The position numbers and the translations under genes are program-made. This document shows positions 54,585 through 64,000 of a stretch of 64,000 nt of DNA, one piece after another. This stretch comes from Rhodosporidiobolus odoratus (lineage: Eukaryota; Basidiomycota; Microbotryomycetes; Sporidiobolales; Sporidiobolaceae): NCBI GenBank assembly GCA_034387635.1, contig JAOANU010000012.1:558001-622000 (forward strand), read 5' to 3'. The notes under the pieces are model-generated. The model did not search any database. It was not told the origin of the DNA and saw nothing but the letters and a program-made list of their open reading frames with translations. Position 1 is the stretch's first letter, and each line of letters begins with the position of its first letter.

Positions 54585-57500
54585 TTACTCGCCCGGTTTG
54601 TGAGTTTTCAGGGATGTTGACAACGATGGAGGAGGTGGGCCGGGACTCGCGGACGCTGGCGACGTACCCGCGACAGCGAGTGTGTGGCGGAGCTTAGCGG
54701 CGAGGCTACGTTGCTGCGGGGACGGAGACTGCTGCAAACGAGGCGAGCTTCCCAATGAGGATGACGACGACGGCGACGGCGAGACGTCCTCCTCCTCCTC
54801 TTCTTCCTCGTCGCTCGTCTCGAGACCAAGGAGACTGAACGGGCGAATCGGACCCGGCGACAAGAGCGATGAAGGGGCAGACAGGTACCCGGGTGGACTT
54901 GCGGACCCGCGTCTTGGGTCGAGGTCGGGTGGACGCGGCTCGTTTCGCTCCGACGAGGTAGGGAAGGCTTGGGGCGACGGCCTAGATGCGATGAAGGGAG
55001 ACGAGGCCAACGGGTTGGCTGGAATGGGGGAAGGCGCAGGGGCAACGCGAAATTTGTCGTGAGTCGAGGCGAGTGGCTGCGGCGTTTTTGCCGGGAAGGT
55101 ACCCCAGATCGGTCCGCTGACTGTTTCCGCCTCGTCCTCCTTGCCCGGACCGCTCCCCTCATCCTCCTCGCTATCTTCAGCACACCCCGAGGTGTCTTTC
55201 ATCTCGTCATCGACTCCCTCGCTCACATTCCGTTTCTCCTCACCTTCGTCTTCGTGCCACGGGATATGGATATCAGCCTCGACTTCTTCGTGCACCTCAG
55301 ACTCATCATCCCAGTCGAGTGCGGGAGACAACTCCGCCGACGCCAAGCTGGATCGACGCCTGTTGCTGAGCTCGAGGACCGTGCGGGTACGGCTGTCGTC
55401 GGCGAGGCTGGAGGCTACAGCTGAGGAGGAACCGGTGCTGCTGACGGCACTCGCACTGCTGATGGCGGCGCTCGCCCTGCTGCCCAACGTCGAAGCGGCT
55501 GTCCCGAAGGAGGCTGAAGCGCCAACTCGCTTCATGGGCTTGAAATCCTTCTTCCCTCTCTTCCTCGACGGGCCTTCGTCATCCGCTCCTTCGGCAGCGT
55601 GCTTCCTCGACGCTTGGTTGAGCTCGACGCTCCGCTTCCTCTTCTTCATCTTCATACCGCTCGTACCGCCCAATACGTCAGTCTGTTTCTGCCTAGAGAG
55701 TGCGATGACCTGGCTGTGGGCGTCGAGGTTGATTCTTTGGCGCTTGCGGGGCTCGGGCGAAGAGGGGGTTGACTTGCGCACTTTCAGCCTCTTCAGCGCC
55801 TGGGTGCGCGCCTTCGCCGACGGTTCGAGCTCGTCGAGCGCGTTGCTGAGCCTTACCGAGAGCGCTCTATCGGCGGTTTGCTTGCGGAGCGGCTGGGCCT
55901 TGAGCGGGAGGTCGTGCTTGGAGAACTCGACGGCGGGAGATGTGGTCGAGGCGCCGGGTCGACGAAGACCTGACGGCGAGGGCGGTAACGACTCTTTCTC
56001 GGCTACGAGGAAGCGAGTGGAAGTGGCGTAGGTAAGCACGAATCCCTGTTGACCCTCCTCGCAACAAAGTGAAGACGACTGACTTCTTTCCGATTCTCGC
56101 GCTTCTTCCCACTTTGCCGTCTCTTCCGCAGCAAAGTCCTGAAGCTCGGCGAGCTTCTTCTGCAACTGTGGGATCATTGACAAGTCAGTATGCTGCCCTC
56201 CTCGAGTATCGACCCGAAGCTGAGATGGCTTACACCCGCGACTTGGTTAAGCTTCGCGTGCAGCGCCTCCCTCGCAGCTTCCATCATCCTCCCCCTACCC
56301 TTCCGCGATACTACAACGTCCTTCGGCAAGCGAGGCGGAAGATACTTTTCGCCAACGAGGTCTTCGGGGAAGAAGAACTGAGGAGAGAAGTGACGCAAGC
56401 TGAGCGAGGGCGGGTCGTCCATCAGCTCTTCGAGGTCGGTTTCGTCGCTATCGGTCTCGCTGTCGACGGTGGAGGCGGAAGGCTCAAGCGCCGGCACGCG
56501 GGAAAGCGACCCGGGAAGGTCGTTGCCTCCGCCTGGAGGAGAAGTCGGCGGGGAGGCGTATGGAGCTGCTGTGGTGAGGGTCTTGGGAGCGACAGATCGA
56601 AGAAGTCCGATACCGGGGAAGCGGAAGCGCTTATTGCCTGACCCAGTCGCTTCGTCAAGCTCGCTCTGGTCACCCTCGACGGACTTCGACACCGGCCAAG
56701 GTGCAATCGCTTTCGTCCATGCTGGACGACCAGGCGTACCGAGCCATTCCTGGCGAGCGAGATCCCTTGCGCGCTCGATAGCGACCTCGCACCAGCAGCG
56801 GAGCTGGTAGTCGTCCTTGAGGCTCGCCAGCGGATTGTCGTGGAGGCGCTTTTGGCGCTTCTCCTCGTCGCGCCAGGCCGACCATCGCCCCTCGCCGTCA
56901 CGAGCGTAGCCGGACTCGTGAATGACAACGCCGTACGAGCTGCCGCCATCCCCGCCGTCGAGGTCGAAGTCCATCGAGCTCGAGTCGCTCTCGACTACGA
57001 GGATGTCAGGCTCGAGCAGATCTCGATCCGTGTCCGAAGCCTCTTGCTCCTCGCCATCGTCCTCCAGCAGGTCCAAAACCATCTGGGCCACCTCCGCACT
57101 TCCCTTGACCGCCTCCCTCTTGCAGTACGAGATCGCGCCATCAACCGCCCAGAGGAGATACGTCGGGGGCAGCGAGTCGTGGAGCTTGCACACGATGCAT
57201 TGTGCGAACGCGTCGGCGAGATACGAGCGCACTCGGCTCAGCAAGTCGACGAGGGAAAGATAGTCGTGGGGTGAGGGAGAAGAGGGGCGGGTAGAGCAGT
57301 CGGCTGGCTTGGATGGAAGACCATGGCGTGAGAGTCGGCGGGGACGACGGCGGGATCGGAACTGGCCGTGATGCGCCTGCGAGACCGGTTGGCGGTAGGC
57401 GGTGGAGGGGGGATTTTCGGTGGATTGAGAAGGTCCCGTCCGGTCCTCGTCCTCCTCCTCGACGCCTTCCATTGCATACTCGTACAGCGTCTTGGCGTCG

Positions 57501-58120
57501 CTCCACTCGAAGGGGATCTTGCGTTTCGGGTCGGCGGCAAGCAACATCAGCTCGCGCCAATCGCTCTCGGCGGCAATGTCGGGTGCGAGGGGGTCTTGCG
57601 CCGTAGCCGTTCCGAGATCCTCGTACGCCGATCGGAGTTCGACGGAGAGCTCGAGTAGTCGAGCAAGCACCGTCGACGGTTCCCAGGGACGATGGTGACC
57701 GGGGTCAACCTTTGCCGTTCCCGACGGAGGCTTCCGGCTTCTCCCCTCCCCACTCCCCTGCTCCTCGCTACCGTCATCCTCAGCGGTGGTGTCGCCCAGC
57801 ATCTCGGCTGACTTGGCGTCCTCCTCCGCTGCGAGCTCCCATCGCTCTTCGCTGCCGTCTGCGAAGATGACGACGACCTCCTCATCTGCCAGATCCCAGA
57901 TCACCTCGCGGACTGCAAACTGCCACCATAGAGCCTTGTCGGCGGTCAGATAATACGGCAAACTCAGTCCGACTTTGGCGAGGAGTCGTTTCGTTTTGAG
58001 GTAGGCGGTAGGAGTCTTGAGCGAGGTTGCTGGCGGTTTGAGCGATGGTGAGGGGAGGTCGTGTGATTGGAGAATTGGCGGTATGGGGTACGAGGCGGGT
58101 GGGCGGAGAGTCAAGCGCAT
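54585..58120 (-). CDS. Large uncharacterised nuclear-type protein
   Basis: Three exons, 58120-56234, 56165-56084 and 56002-54585, give 1128 aa. Two frames that look like separate genes join through a 68-nt intron (GTAAGC donor, ACTGACT branch, CCACAG acceptor), linking AKLNQVAG to LQKKLAELQDFAAEE. The N-terminus MRLTLRPPASYPIPPILQSH is followed by LPYYLTADKALWWQFAVREV and ADGSEERWELAAEED. Middle segments include LSRVRSYLADAFAQCIVCKL, YLLWAVDGAISYCKREAVKG and DDYQLRCWCEVAIERARDLA. The second half is disordered, with basic NLS-like clusters (EPRKRQRIN, SRKRGKKDF) and acidic runs. I do not recognise the family. ATG 58120 is the first ATG in frame. Confidence 0.72.
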
Positions 58121-58155
58121 CTTCGAAGCGTGTAATGGCTGTTGTGCGAGTACAG

Positions 58156-58415
58156 ATGGCGAAGTCACTTGAAGAGTTCTGCCGGCAAGGAGGACCCGAG
58201 CACCTCGTCCCCGTTCCCCCTCGTTGAGCGCAGTTGACTACTTGGTACAGGAGAGGGAGAAGCTAATCCAGACCTACGTCGACAGAGCTAGCCCCACGAG
58301 AGTGCTGTCGAGAAGAGGGGAGAGGGAGCGGAGCGAGAAGGAGGGGGCAATGGGCGGAGGGGATGGGAAGGAAAACGTCTTGCTGAAAGCTGTAGTCTCG
58401 AGACGGAAGCTGTGA
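58156..58415 (+). other. Possible small ORF in divergent region (frame-shifted)
   Basis: ATG 58156 begins MAKSLEEFCRQGGPEHLVPV and stops at 58225-58227. Two bases out of frame, SAVDYLVQEREKLIQTYVDR continues to a stop at 58413-58415. The two parts together look like one small protein broken by a short indel, or a gene with a splice site I could not place. It starts only 36 bp upstream of the minus-strand gene's ATG. No family was recognised and it could be chance. Confidence 0.25.
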
Positions 58416-58751
58416 AGGAGCTCAGAGCACCGTGCCAGGCTCGGAGAACGGGGAGAGTTGACGAGTTCAAGTTGACCTCTTGCTGCTTTTCCTCTTCTCC
58501 GAAAAGGTCAAACTCTATTTCGTTTCGTCCCGTCCGCCAGCTCAGCTAGTAAGGCCTGCGCTGCTGCTTGGATGAAGGGACGTGCAATCGCACGTTGACC
58601 TGCTGTTCCACTGCTCGGTTTCGCAAGGTGTTTCAACTTTTTCTCTTACAGTACTTCGGACAGCACCTCGGACATCGCCCACCCGTTGTCATCATCCCGT
58701 TCCTTCCTTTCCTCGCTTGCACCACCTGCCTACAATCTCCCACTTACTATC
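58416..58751. other. Upstream region of quinone oxidoreductase gene
   Basis: 336 bp leading to the ATG at 58752. It probably contains promoter and 5' UTR. No specific regulatory motif was identified. Confidence 0.4.
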
Positions 58752-60307
58752 ATGGCTACACAACAGATGCGCGCGATTCTCGTCAAGGACGGCAAGGGCG
58801 AAAGCGCCGAGGACCTCTACTTCGACGTTGCGGAACGACCCACCATCAAGGAGGGCGACGACAGGGTTATCGTGAAGGTGCGTACGCCGCAAGTCTACTC
58901 GCACGATGCTCACTGACACTTTAGCCCTCGCCAGATCAAAGCCTTCGGCTTGAACCGAATGGACATCATGCAGCGTGAGTCCTTTCCTCTTCTCCTTCCC
59001 CCCCTTCGGATCCTCTCTGGCGCTGTCATGCAGCATCCTCGCGCCCGCCAAGCTGATACAAGTACACAACTACAGGCATGGGCAAGTACCCGGTTCCTCC
59101 CGGCGCTTCTCCCATCATCGGCGTCGAGTTTTCTGGCACGATCGAAGACGCCGGCTCTTCGCAATACAAGGTCGGAGACGCGGTGTACGCCTGGTTTCCC
59201 CTCTCAGCCTTTCCGCGCGCTGAAACAGTTCTCTGAGCAGCTTCGGTCTCGCGACCGGCGGTGCGTACGCTGAATACATCTCCGTTCCCACCGGCATGGT
59301 CACGGCGAAGCCAGACAACGTCTCTTGGGTCCAAGCAGCTGCCGTTCCCGAGAACTGGGTGCGTACTACCCTACTCTGTCTGCACCCCGCTACCTTTGTC
59401 CTATACAAAGACTCACCTTTCCCTCCCTCCGCAGCTTACCGCCTACCAAGCTCTCTTCGTCATTGCCGACCTCCAGCCAGGACAATCTGTCCTCATCCAC
59501 GCCGGTGCGTCTGGTGTAGGGCTGGCAGCAATCCAGCTCGCCAAGACCTTCGGCGCGTGCGTTCTTTCCTTCCTTACCTTACCTGTCCTACCTTTTCTTC
59601 TGCCTCTGTCTGACTGAGGCGTGCAATTCATGTGCTAATGCCCTCCCATATCGCCGTAGCGGTCTCATCATCGCCACCGCTGGAACCGACGAGAAGGTGA
59701 AGTTTGTCGCCCAACACGGTGCCAAGGGTATCAACTACAAAACCCAAAACTTTGCCGAGGAGGTCGCCAGGCTGACTGACAAGCAAGGTGTCAACGTTGT
59801 TATTGACTTTGTCGGACAAGACTACTGGGCAAAGAACATCGAGAGCTTGGGTAGGGACGGCAGGATGGTCATGCTTGGCTTGCTCAGCGGGCCGAAGACG
59901 AAGGATCCGCTTGACCTTTCCCAGCTTCTGTACAAGCGCTTGAGGATTGAAGGTATGTCCACCCAGTCCTGTCGTCGGCTTAACGATACTGATAACACTC
60001 TGCCTGCAGGCACCACTCTCCGATCTCGCTCTCTCGAATACCAGACCGACCTTCTTCAGACCTTCTCCAAGAAGGCCATGGACAAGGTCTTCTCGAAGTG
60101 CGGAGGCGGGGAGGGGCTCGACCTGGTCATCCACAAGGTTAGTTCCCGTCGCTGCTGGCTTGCCTCGCGAGCTTGCCTTCTGACCTTCTCAGAATTGATC
60201 CCTGTCTTTTCGGCTTGCAGGTGTACGACTGGAAGGACATCACCGAGGCGCACCAGGAGATGGAACAGGCCAAGAACGTCGGCAAGATCATTTGCGAGAT
60301 AAAGTAG
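58752..60307 (+). CDS. NAD(P)H quinone oxidoreductase, MDR family (PIG3-like)
   Basis: Starts [20 protein letters not shown]. Several small introns separate [72 protein letters not shown] and the Rossmann motif [20 protein letters not shown]. Next are [72 protein letters not shown], then [20 protein letters not shown] and a stop at 60305-60307. The order and motifs match zinc-free medium-chain dehydrogenases of the quinone oxidoreductase (TP53I3/QOR) type, which use NADPH to reduce quinones. The substrate is not determined. The protein is full length at roughly 335-340 residues. Confidence 0.9.
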
Positions 60308-60410
60308 GCAAGAAGACTGTTATTCAGCAATAGCAATCGAAAAAAAAACAAGTCATTTCCTGTGTCTTGTTGCTGTGAGTGTGCTGAACTCTACTCTATG
60401 ATGCTTCTGC

Positions 60411-61683
60411 TTATGACAGCTGCGGTAAAGCTAGCCTTGCTACGACTAGCTTCTCTCTCCGCTTACCGGCGTAAGCCAGCACCGCTGGGCTGGCCCCGAG
60501 CCTCATCACACAGCTCGAGCCGGTGAAGACAGTCTCTGCGGAAAGGGCGGTCGGGTCAGCTCGAAAGAGAGCTGAATCACTCGGTTTAGAGAACGCACCT
60601 CCTTCCCTCCCCACCCTATTAGAGCACACAAACCCCGCCTCGCTCCCCAACAACGGTTCCAGCCTCATAGCCCAATAGCTTAGCGTACTCGTCACATCTC
60701 CCCAAGCTCCTTTCTCACCGTCCTCCGCCGTCGCATCATCATCTGGTACGAGAGGCGGTTCCGAATCCAACCAAGCGCAAGAGGCTATGACGAGGTCAAC
60801 CTTTTCTTGTGCGGCGAAGGTACCGAATTCAAAGGCGTCGAAGGGGGCTTTGAATCGGTACGGGTTCAAATCCATACAGATCGCTGGGGCGACTCGGAAC
60901 GTAGCTTGGTTGGCTGGTGAGGATGCGGAGACTGGTGATGAAGGAGAGGTGGAATGAAAAGGAGAAGAAGGAGGGAAAGGCAGATCGAAGGTGGCGAAAG
61001 AGGGTCCTTCGGTAGCCCAGGTTTCGTCTGTCTCGTAGAGATGATGCTTGTGGTAGACGTGGAGGAGATCGCCGTAAGGGGACAAAACTAGGAGAGAGTT
61101 GTAGTGGGATTGCGGTTCATCCAAGAGAGCAGAAGCCGCAGAAGCCGTCGACGAGAAGGTAGGAACGCCGACGAAGACGTAGCAGCCCAATCGTTTGGCT
61201 GTGCAAGAGAGACGGAAGCTCATTCTACGGTCTCCACACAGTCGCGGGAGGGAGGAAGACCCGCACCTGTTTTTCTCGCCCATTGCGCAGACCGTCCCTT
61301 CTCCGGATCTTCCACAAACGGCGCGACGTCTTCCCGAGATTCGAAGCAGTACCCTGCCAGAGCGAGGGCCAGAAAGTGTTCGAGACAAATCAGAGGAGGG
61401 AGGAAGAGACGAACCTGGGAATGCCATCTCCGGCATGACCAGCACATCGAGCGCGCCTGGCTCAAGCCTGCACATCGCGAGTACCTCAGTCGCTAGCCCT
61501 TTGGCGAGTGATCTACCCTTCGCGAGGTATTCGAACGGCCCCTAGCTCCTGTTCCTTCATAAGTGAGTTGCGAAGCCTGGCGCACCCGTTCACTAGCGCG
61601 TCTGCGCGAGCGATAGAGGCCTCGACATCCTTGAAGACGGGGGAGAGCTGGACGCAGCCCACGCGGACGTAGCGGTCGTGCAT
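60411..61683 (-). CDS. NTA1: NTA1-like protein N-terminal asparagine/glutamine amidohydrolase
   Basis: Starts MHDRYVRVGCVQLSPVFKDV. Introns join it to LEPGALDVLVMPEMAFPG (catalytic Glu), GYCFESREDVAPFVEDPEKG, SAQWARKT, AKRLGCYVFVGVPTF, HYNSLLVLSPYGDLLHVYHK (catalytic Lys) and RVAPAICMDLNPYRFKAPFD (catalytic Cys), then EFGTFAAQEKVDLVIASCAW. The Glu-Lys-Cys triad is the nitrilase-superfamily set, and ICMDLNPYRF is characteristic of Nta1. The enzyme deamidates N-terminal Asn and Gln to Asp and Glu, feeding the arginylation branch of the N-degron pathway. It stops at TAA 60411-60413, about 100 bp from the convergent oxidoreductase stop. Confidence 0.88.
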
Positions 61684-62777
61684 GGTGAAGCAAGAGAAGC
61701 AAAACTCGAGGGAGGTTGAGGGAGGGCAAAAGATAGCCAGACGCTGGTCCGTAACCACGCTTGAACACTAAAAGAGGGAAAAGATTGTTACAAGAGCGTG
61801 CAGTTGAATGCACAGTGTGGGAAAAGGAAAGAAGGAAACGGTGAAAGGTGAAAAGCGGAAGAACGAGCAGGAAGGGATGGGAAATGGGATGAAGAAAGGG
61901 GATTAAGCAAGAAACCATAGTACAAAAGAATCGAATGGGAAAAGGGGGAAAGGGGGGGGGGAAGAGCAGCAAGCTAAATACGACGAAGAGAAGAAGGGGC
62001 ATGGAAAGAAAGGGAAAGGGAGAGGGGGAAGGCATGCTATATAAGCCCTGAAGCAAGGTGTTGCGACCCTGCTGATCCCCCGACCACCCTCGTCCGTGCC
62101 CCAGCACGCGACGACGAACACGAAAAGAACCCTGAACCGGAAGGACAACAGAGGAGGCCCGCCAGCCACCATCGAGAGGAGAAGGGAAGGGAGGACTGCT
62201 ACAGGGTACGCGTACAGACCGAGAGAGGAACGAAACAGCACAGGAAGCGCCGCCTGGGTGCGCTGATGACGAGATGAAACGACGAAGATCGGCGACGATG
62301 GTGAAAAGACAGAACCGAGCGAGACTAGTCGATACGACACGAAAACAACAGCGGGAAACGTCGTAGTCCGAGAGAAGCGCGGCGTATGTCGGTGTGAATA
62401 GAGGTCGCAGAGCGGGTAGTGGCCGGACGATCACAGAACGGACGAGGCGAGTCGATGGAATGGAAGAACGGGGGACGGAGAGGACAACATGCAGAAAGGC
62501 GGCGGTGAATGTACTGATCGGGGTATGGACGAAGCGGTATGCAGAAGGATGGGATAGGCGGAGGCGGGCGAAAATCGGGTCGGAATGCCGAAGGAGGGAT
62601 GTCGAAGGTGCGGAAAAGGGATAAGGTACTTCAAAGGTGAAAAGGCTGAGAGCACGACACGCAGCAGAACGATGAACGCGAAGAGCAGCGAGATCAGCCA
62701 CCAGAAGACAGAAGAGGACGAAGGCCGCATACGTACCAAAGGACTCCGACGAAGACCAAAGCGAAAAGGGAAGTGGC
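61684..62777. other. 1.1-kb purine-rich intergenic region
   Basis: Lies between two minus-strand genes and is strongly G/A-biased on the plus strand, with a 10-G run at 61952-61961. Very long open frames cross it on the minus strand, but they are low-complexity and unlike any family. It should hold the NTA1 promoter and the 3' UTR of the PNRC-like gene. A TATATAA at 62038-62044 is about 355 bp from the NTA1 start, too far to be convincing as its TATA box. Confidence 0.45.
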
Positions 62778-64000
62778 CTAGGCCGCGATGGGCGTGCCCT
62801 GCTTGCGAAGCATAAACGTCGGCACGGGAAGCGAACTCGGCGCCGGCGAGTTTTGGAATGTCGGTCCAGCGTAACGGGGCTCGAGGGCTTCAAGTGTCTT
62901 AACGGGCGTCGTGGGCCCAGTCGCGGCGACGGAGAAAGCGCCGGCGCCGTTGCGAGAAGAAGGCTGGGACAAGTGAGGAGGCTGAGAGCGGCCTCCGCGG
63001 CTAGGAGAGGAGAAGATATCGTCCACCATGGCGATTTCATCGGCGTCGAGATCGAGGTCGGCGAGACCGAAAGTGATGTTGTCTTTGTTCTGGAAGCGGC
63101 GCTGACGAGCAGGAGTGAGAGCGGAGGGCTTGACCGGAGAAGGCTGGTGAAGAGTCGAGAGGTCCGGTGTCTGAAGGAGCAGCTCCTGCTGCCAGTTGAG
63201 TGACGAACCGCCGGCAGTGCTAAGCTCCGACATGGACGCGTGCAGCGGAGGGCGAACCTTGGTGATGCCACTACTCGAGGTGAACGACGACAAAGACCCG
63301 ACTGAACCGGTCGCGCGGGCGTCCTTGCCGTTGACGCGCGAACGCGGACGAGAAGCCGGCGACTCGTTTCGACCGCTGCCCCTCTGCTTCGAGCCGTTGG
63401 CAGTTGACGAGCCATTCCTCAGCAGCTCCTGCTGCCACGACAGATTCTGCTTCGCCTTGTCTCCCGTTTTGGCCGCGGCGGGCATCTCCCATTCGTCACT
63501 GGACGACTGAGCGTCCGGCAAGCGGGTACGAGGGCGAAGTTGCTGCGACAGGATAGGGTCGAGCGGCACGGAGCGAGAGTGGATGGAGGACAGAGGGTCG
63601 TAGTCGGTTTGCGGAGGAGTAGTGGACGGGAAGGGAGCTTCGGGTGAAGTAGGCTGCTGCTCCGGCAGAGGGGGAGAAGCCTGACGGTTGGCACGCCCTC
63701 CACGACGACGTCTGGCTTTGGTGGGCGTGTCGGCCGGGGGAGAAGAGGAGACAGGCTGAATGGGCGCAGGGTCCTCGGTGTCAACGACCTGCTTCAAGGG
63801 CGACTCCATACGGTTCTGCTTTCCCCTGCGCCTCCTCCTTCCCTCTACATCCTTGTGAGTGGGGTCGTGGAGTGTCGGGAGAGGCTTGTCGAGGGTGGCG
63901 AAGTGTTTCAGGCGAGGGCTGGATCCCGGGTGGCGGAGGTTGGGTGAAGACGGAGGCGAGTCTTGGGATTTTGGCTGGGGGAGGTTGATGATGCCAGGGA
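62778..64000 (-). CDS. PNRC/EDC1-like decapping-enhancer protein, 3' part
   Basis: Partial: the minus-strand frame is open to the window edge, and ATG 63809 may be internal because LPTLHDPTHKDVEGRRRRRG is coding-like just upstream. The protein is Ser/Pro/Arg-rich and disordered. It has two copies of a short motif, NLSWQQELLRNGSS and SLNWQQELLLQTPD. The C-terminal YAGPTFQNSPAPSSLPVPTF matches the conserved PNRC-type short motif of fungal decapping enhancers. It stops at TAG 62778-62780. PNRC2/Edc1-type proteins bind Dcp1 and activate Dcp2 mRNA decapping; that role is inferred from the short motifs only. Confidence 0.72.
   Translation of the reverse strand, partial: PGIINLPQPKSQDSPPSSPNLRHPGSSPRLKHFATLDKPLPTLHDPTHKDVEGRRRRRGKQNRMESPLKQVVDTEDPAPIQPVSSSPPADTPTKARRRRGGRANRQASPPLPEQQPTSPEAPFPSTTPPQTDYDPLSSIHSRSVPLDPILSQQLRPRTRLPDAQSSSDEWEMPAAAKTGDKAKQNLSWQQELLRNGSSTANGSKQRGSGRNESPASRPRSRVNGKDARATGSVGSLSSFTSSSGITKVRPPLHASMSELSTAGGSSLNWQQELLLQTPDLSTLHQPSPVKPSALTPARQRRFQNKDNITFGLADLDLDADEIAMVDDIFSSPSRGGRSQPPHLSQPSSRNGAGAFSVAATGPTTPVKTLEALEPRYAGPTFQNSPAPSSLPVPTFMLRKQGTPIAA

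Noticed and set aside
56174..56183. Two overlapping minus-strand genes at this point
   Set aside because: A consensus intron joins them with correct phase, so one gene is the better explanation.
62038..62044. TATATAA as a TATA box for NTA1
   Set aside because: It is about 355 bp from the start codon in a purine-rich region, with no supporting initiator; distance makes it unlikely.
61493..63415. A 640-codon open frame on the minus strand across the NTA1 start, the intergenic region and the PNRC-like gene
   Set aside because: Its composition is low-complexity Ser/Leu/Phe/Pro from a purine-rich strand. It overlaps two better-supported genes in other frames and has no domain.

Overview
The window is nuclear DNA of a GC-rich, intron-dense basidiomycete yeast. 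The best match in style is a Pucciniomycotina red yeast of the Rhodotorula/Rhodosporidium type. This is inferred from gene content, compact spacing, frequent 60-80 nt introns with GTGCGY, GTACGY, GTGAGT or GTTCGT donors, a CTGAC-like branch site about 20-30 nt before the acceptor, and S/P/Q/A-rich regulatory proteins. No bacterial operons, CRISPR arrays, rRNA or convincing tRNA genes were seen. Most genes are housekeeping or regulatory and sit close together on both strands.

Left third (1-21 kb): the 3' part of a white-collar blue-light regulator with a GATA-type finger; a decayed vacuolar carboxypeptidase S gene (several frameshifts and two in-frame TGA codons); an ARC1/AIMP1-type tRNA-binding cofactor with a mitochondrial-type presequence, divergent by only 104 bp from mitochondrial ribosomal protein bL21; guanylate kinase; the U4/U6 snRNP WD40 protein PRP4; a REG1-like PP1 regulatory subunit; the ribosome-biogenesis factor MAK16 (with a probable GC-AG intron); and a HUA1-like zinc-ribbon adaptor divergent from PET117.

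Middle (21-46.5 kb): a membrane-anchored GH16 glucanase; a Q/A-rich bHLH regulator; an SRRM1-like PWI splicing protein; two consecutive sorting nexins (MVP1-like and VPS5-like); a Zn2Cys6 regulator; a CHL1/DDX11 iron-sulfur helicase with a local frame break; and an unrecognised multi-exon gene with a 15-nt microexon.

Right third (46.5-64 kb): an uncharacterised gene interrupted by a 1.24-kb hAT-type DNA transposon that carries only the C-terminal part of a transposase. Removing the element and one copy of the duplicated target restores a continuous reading frame. Then follow a HAD-IIB phosphatase-like protein, a large unrecognised nuclear-type protein, a quinone oxidoreductase, an NTA1-like N-terminal amidase, and the 3' part of a PNRC/EDC1-like decapping-enhancer protein running off the window.

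The genes do not form a biosynthetic cluster or defence island. The unusual content is the transposon-split gene, the carboxypeptidase pseudogene, the possible dual-targeted tRNA cofactor beside a mitoribosomal gene, and several non-standard gene structures. All exon models are read by eye from splice signals, frame continuity and family resemblance. No database search was run.
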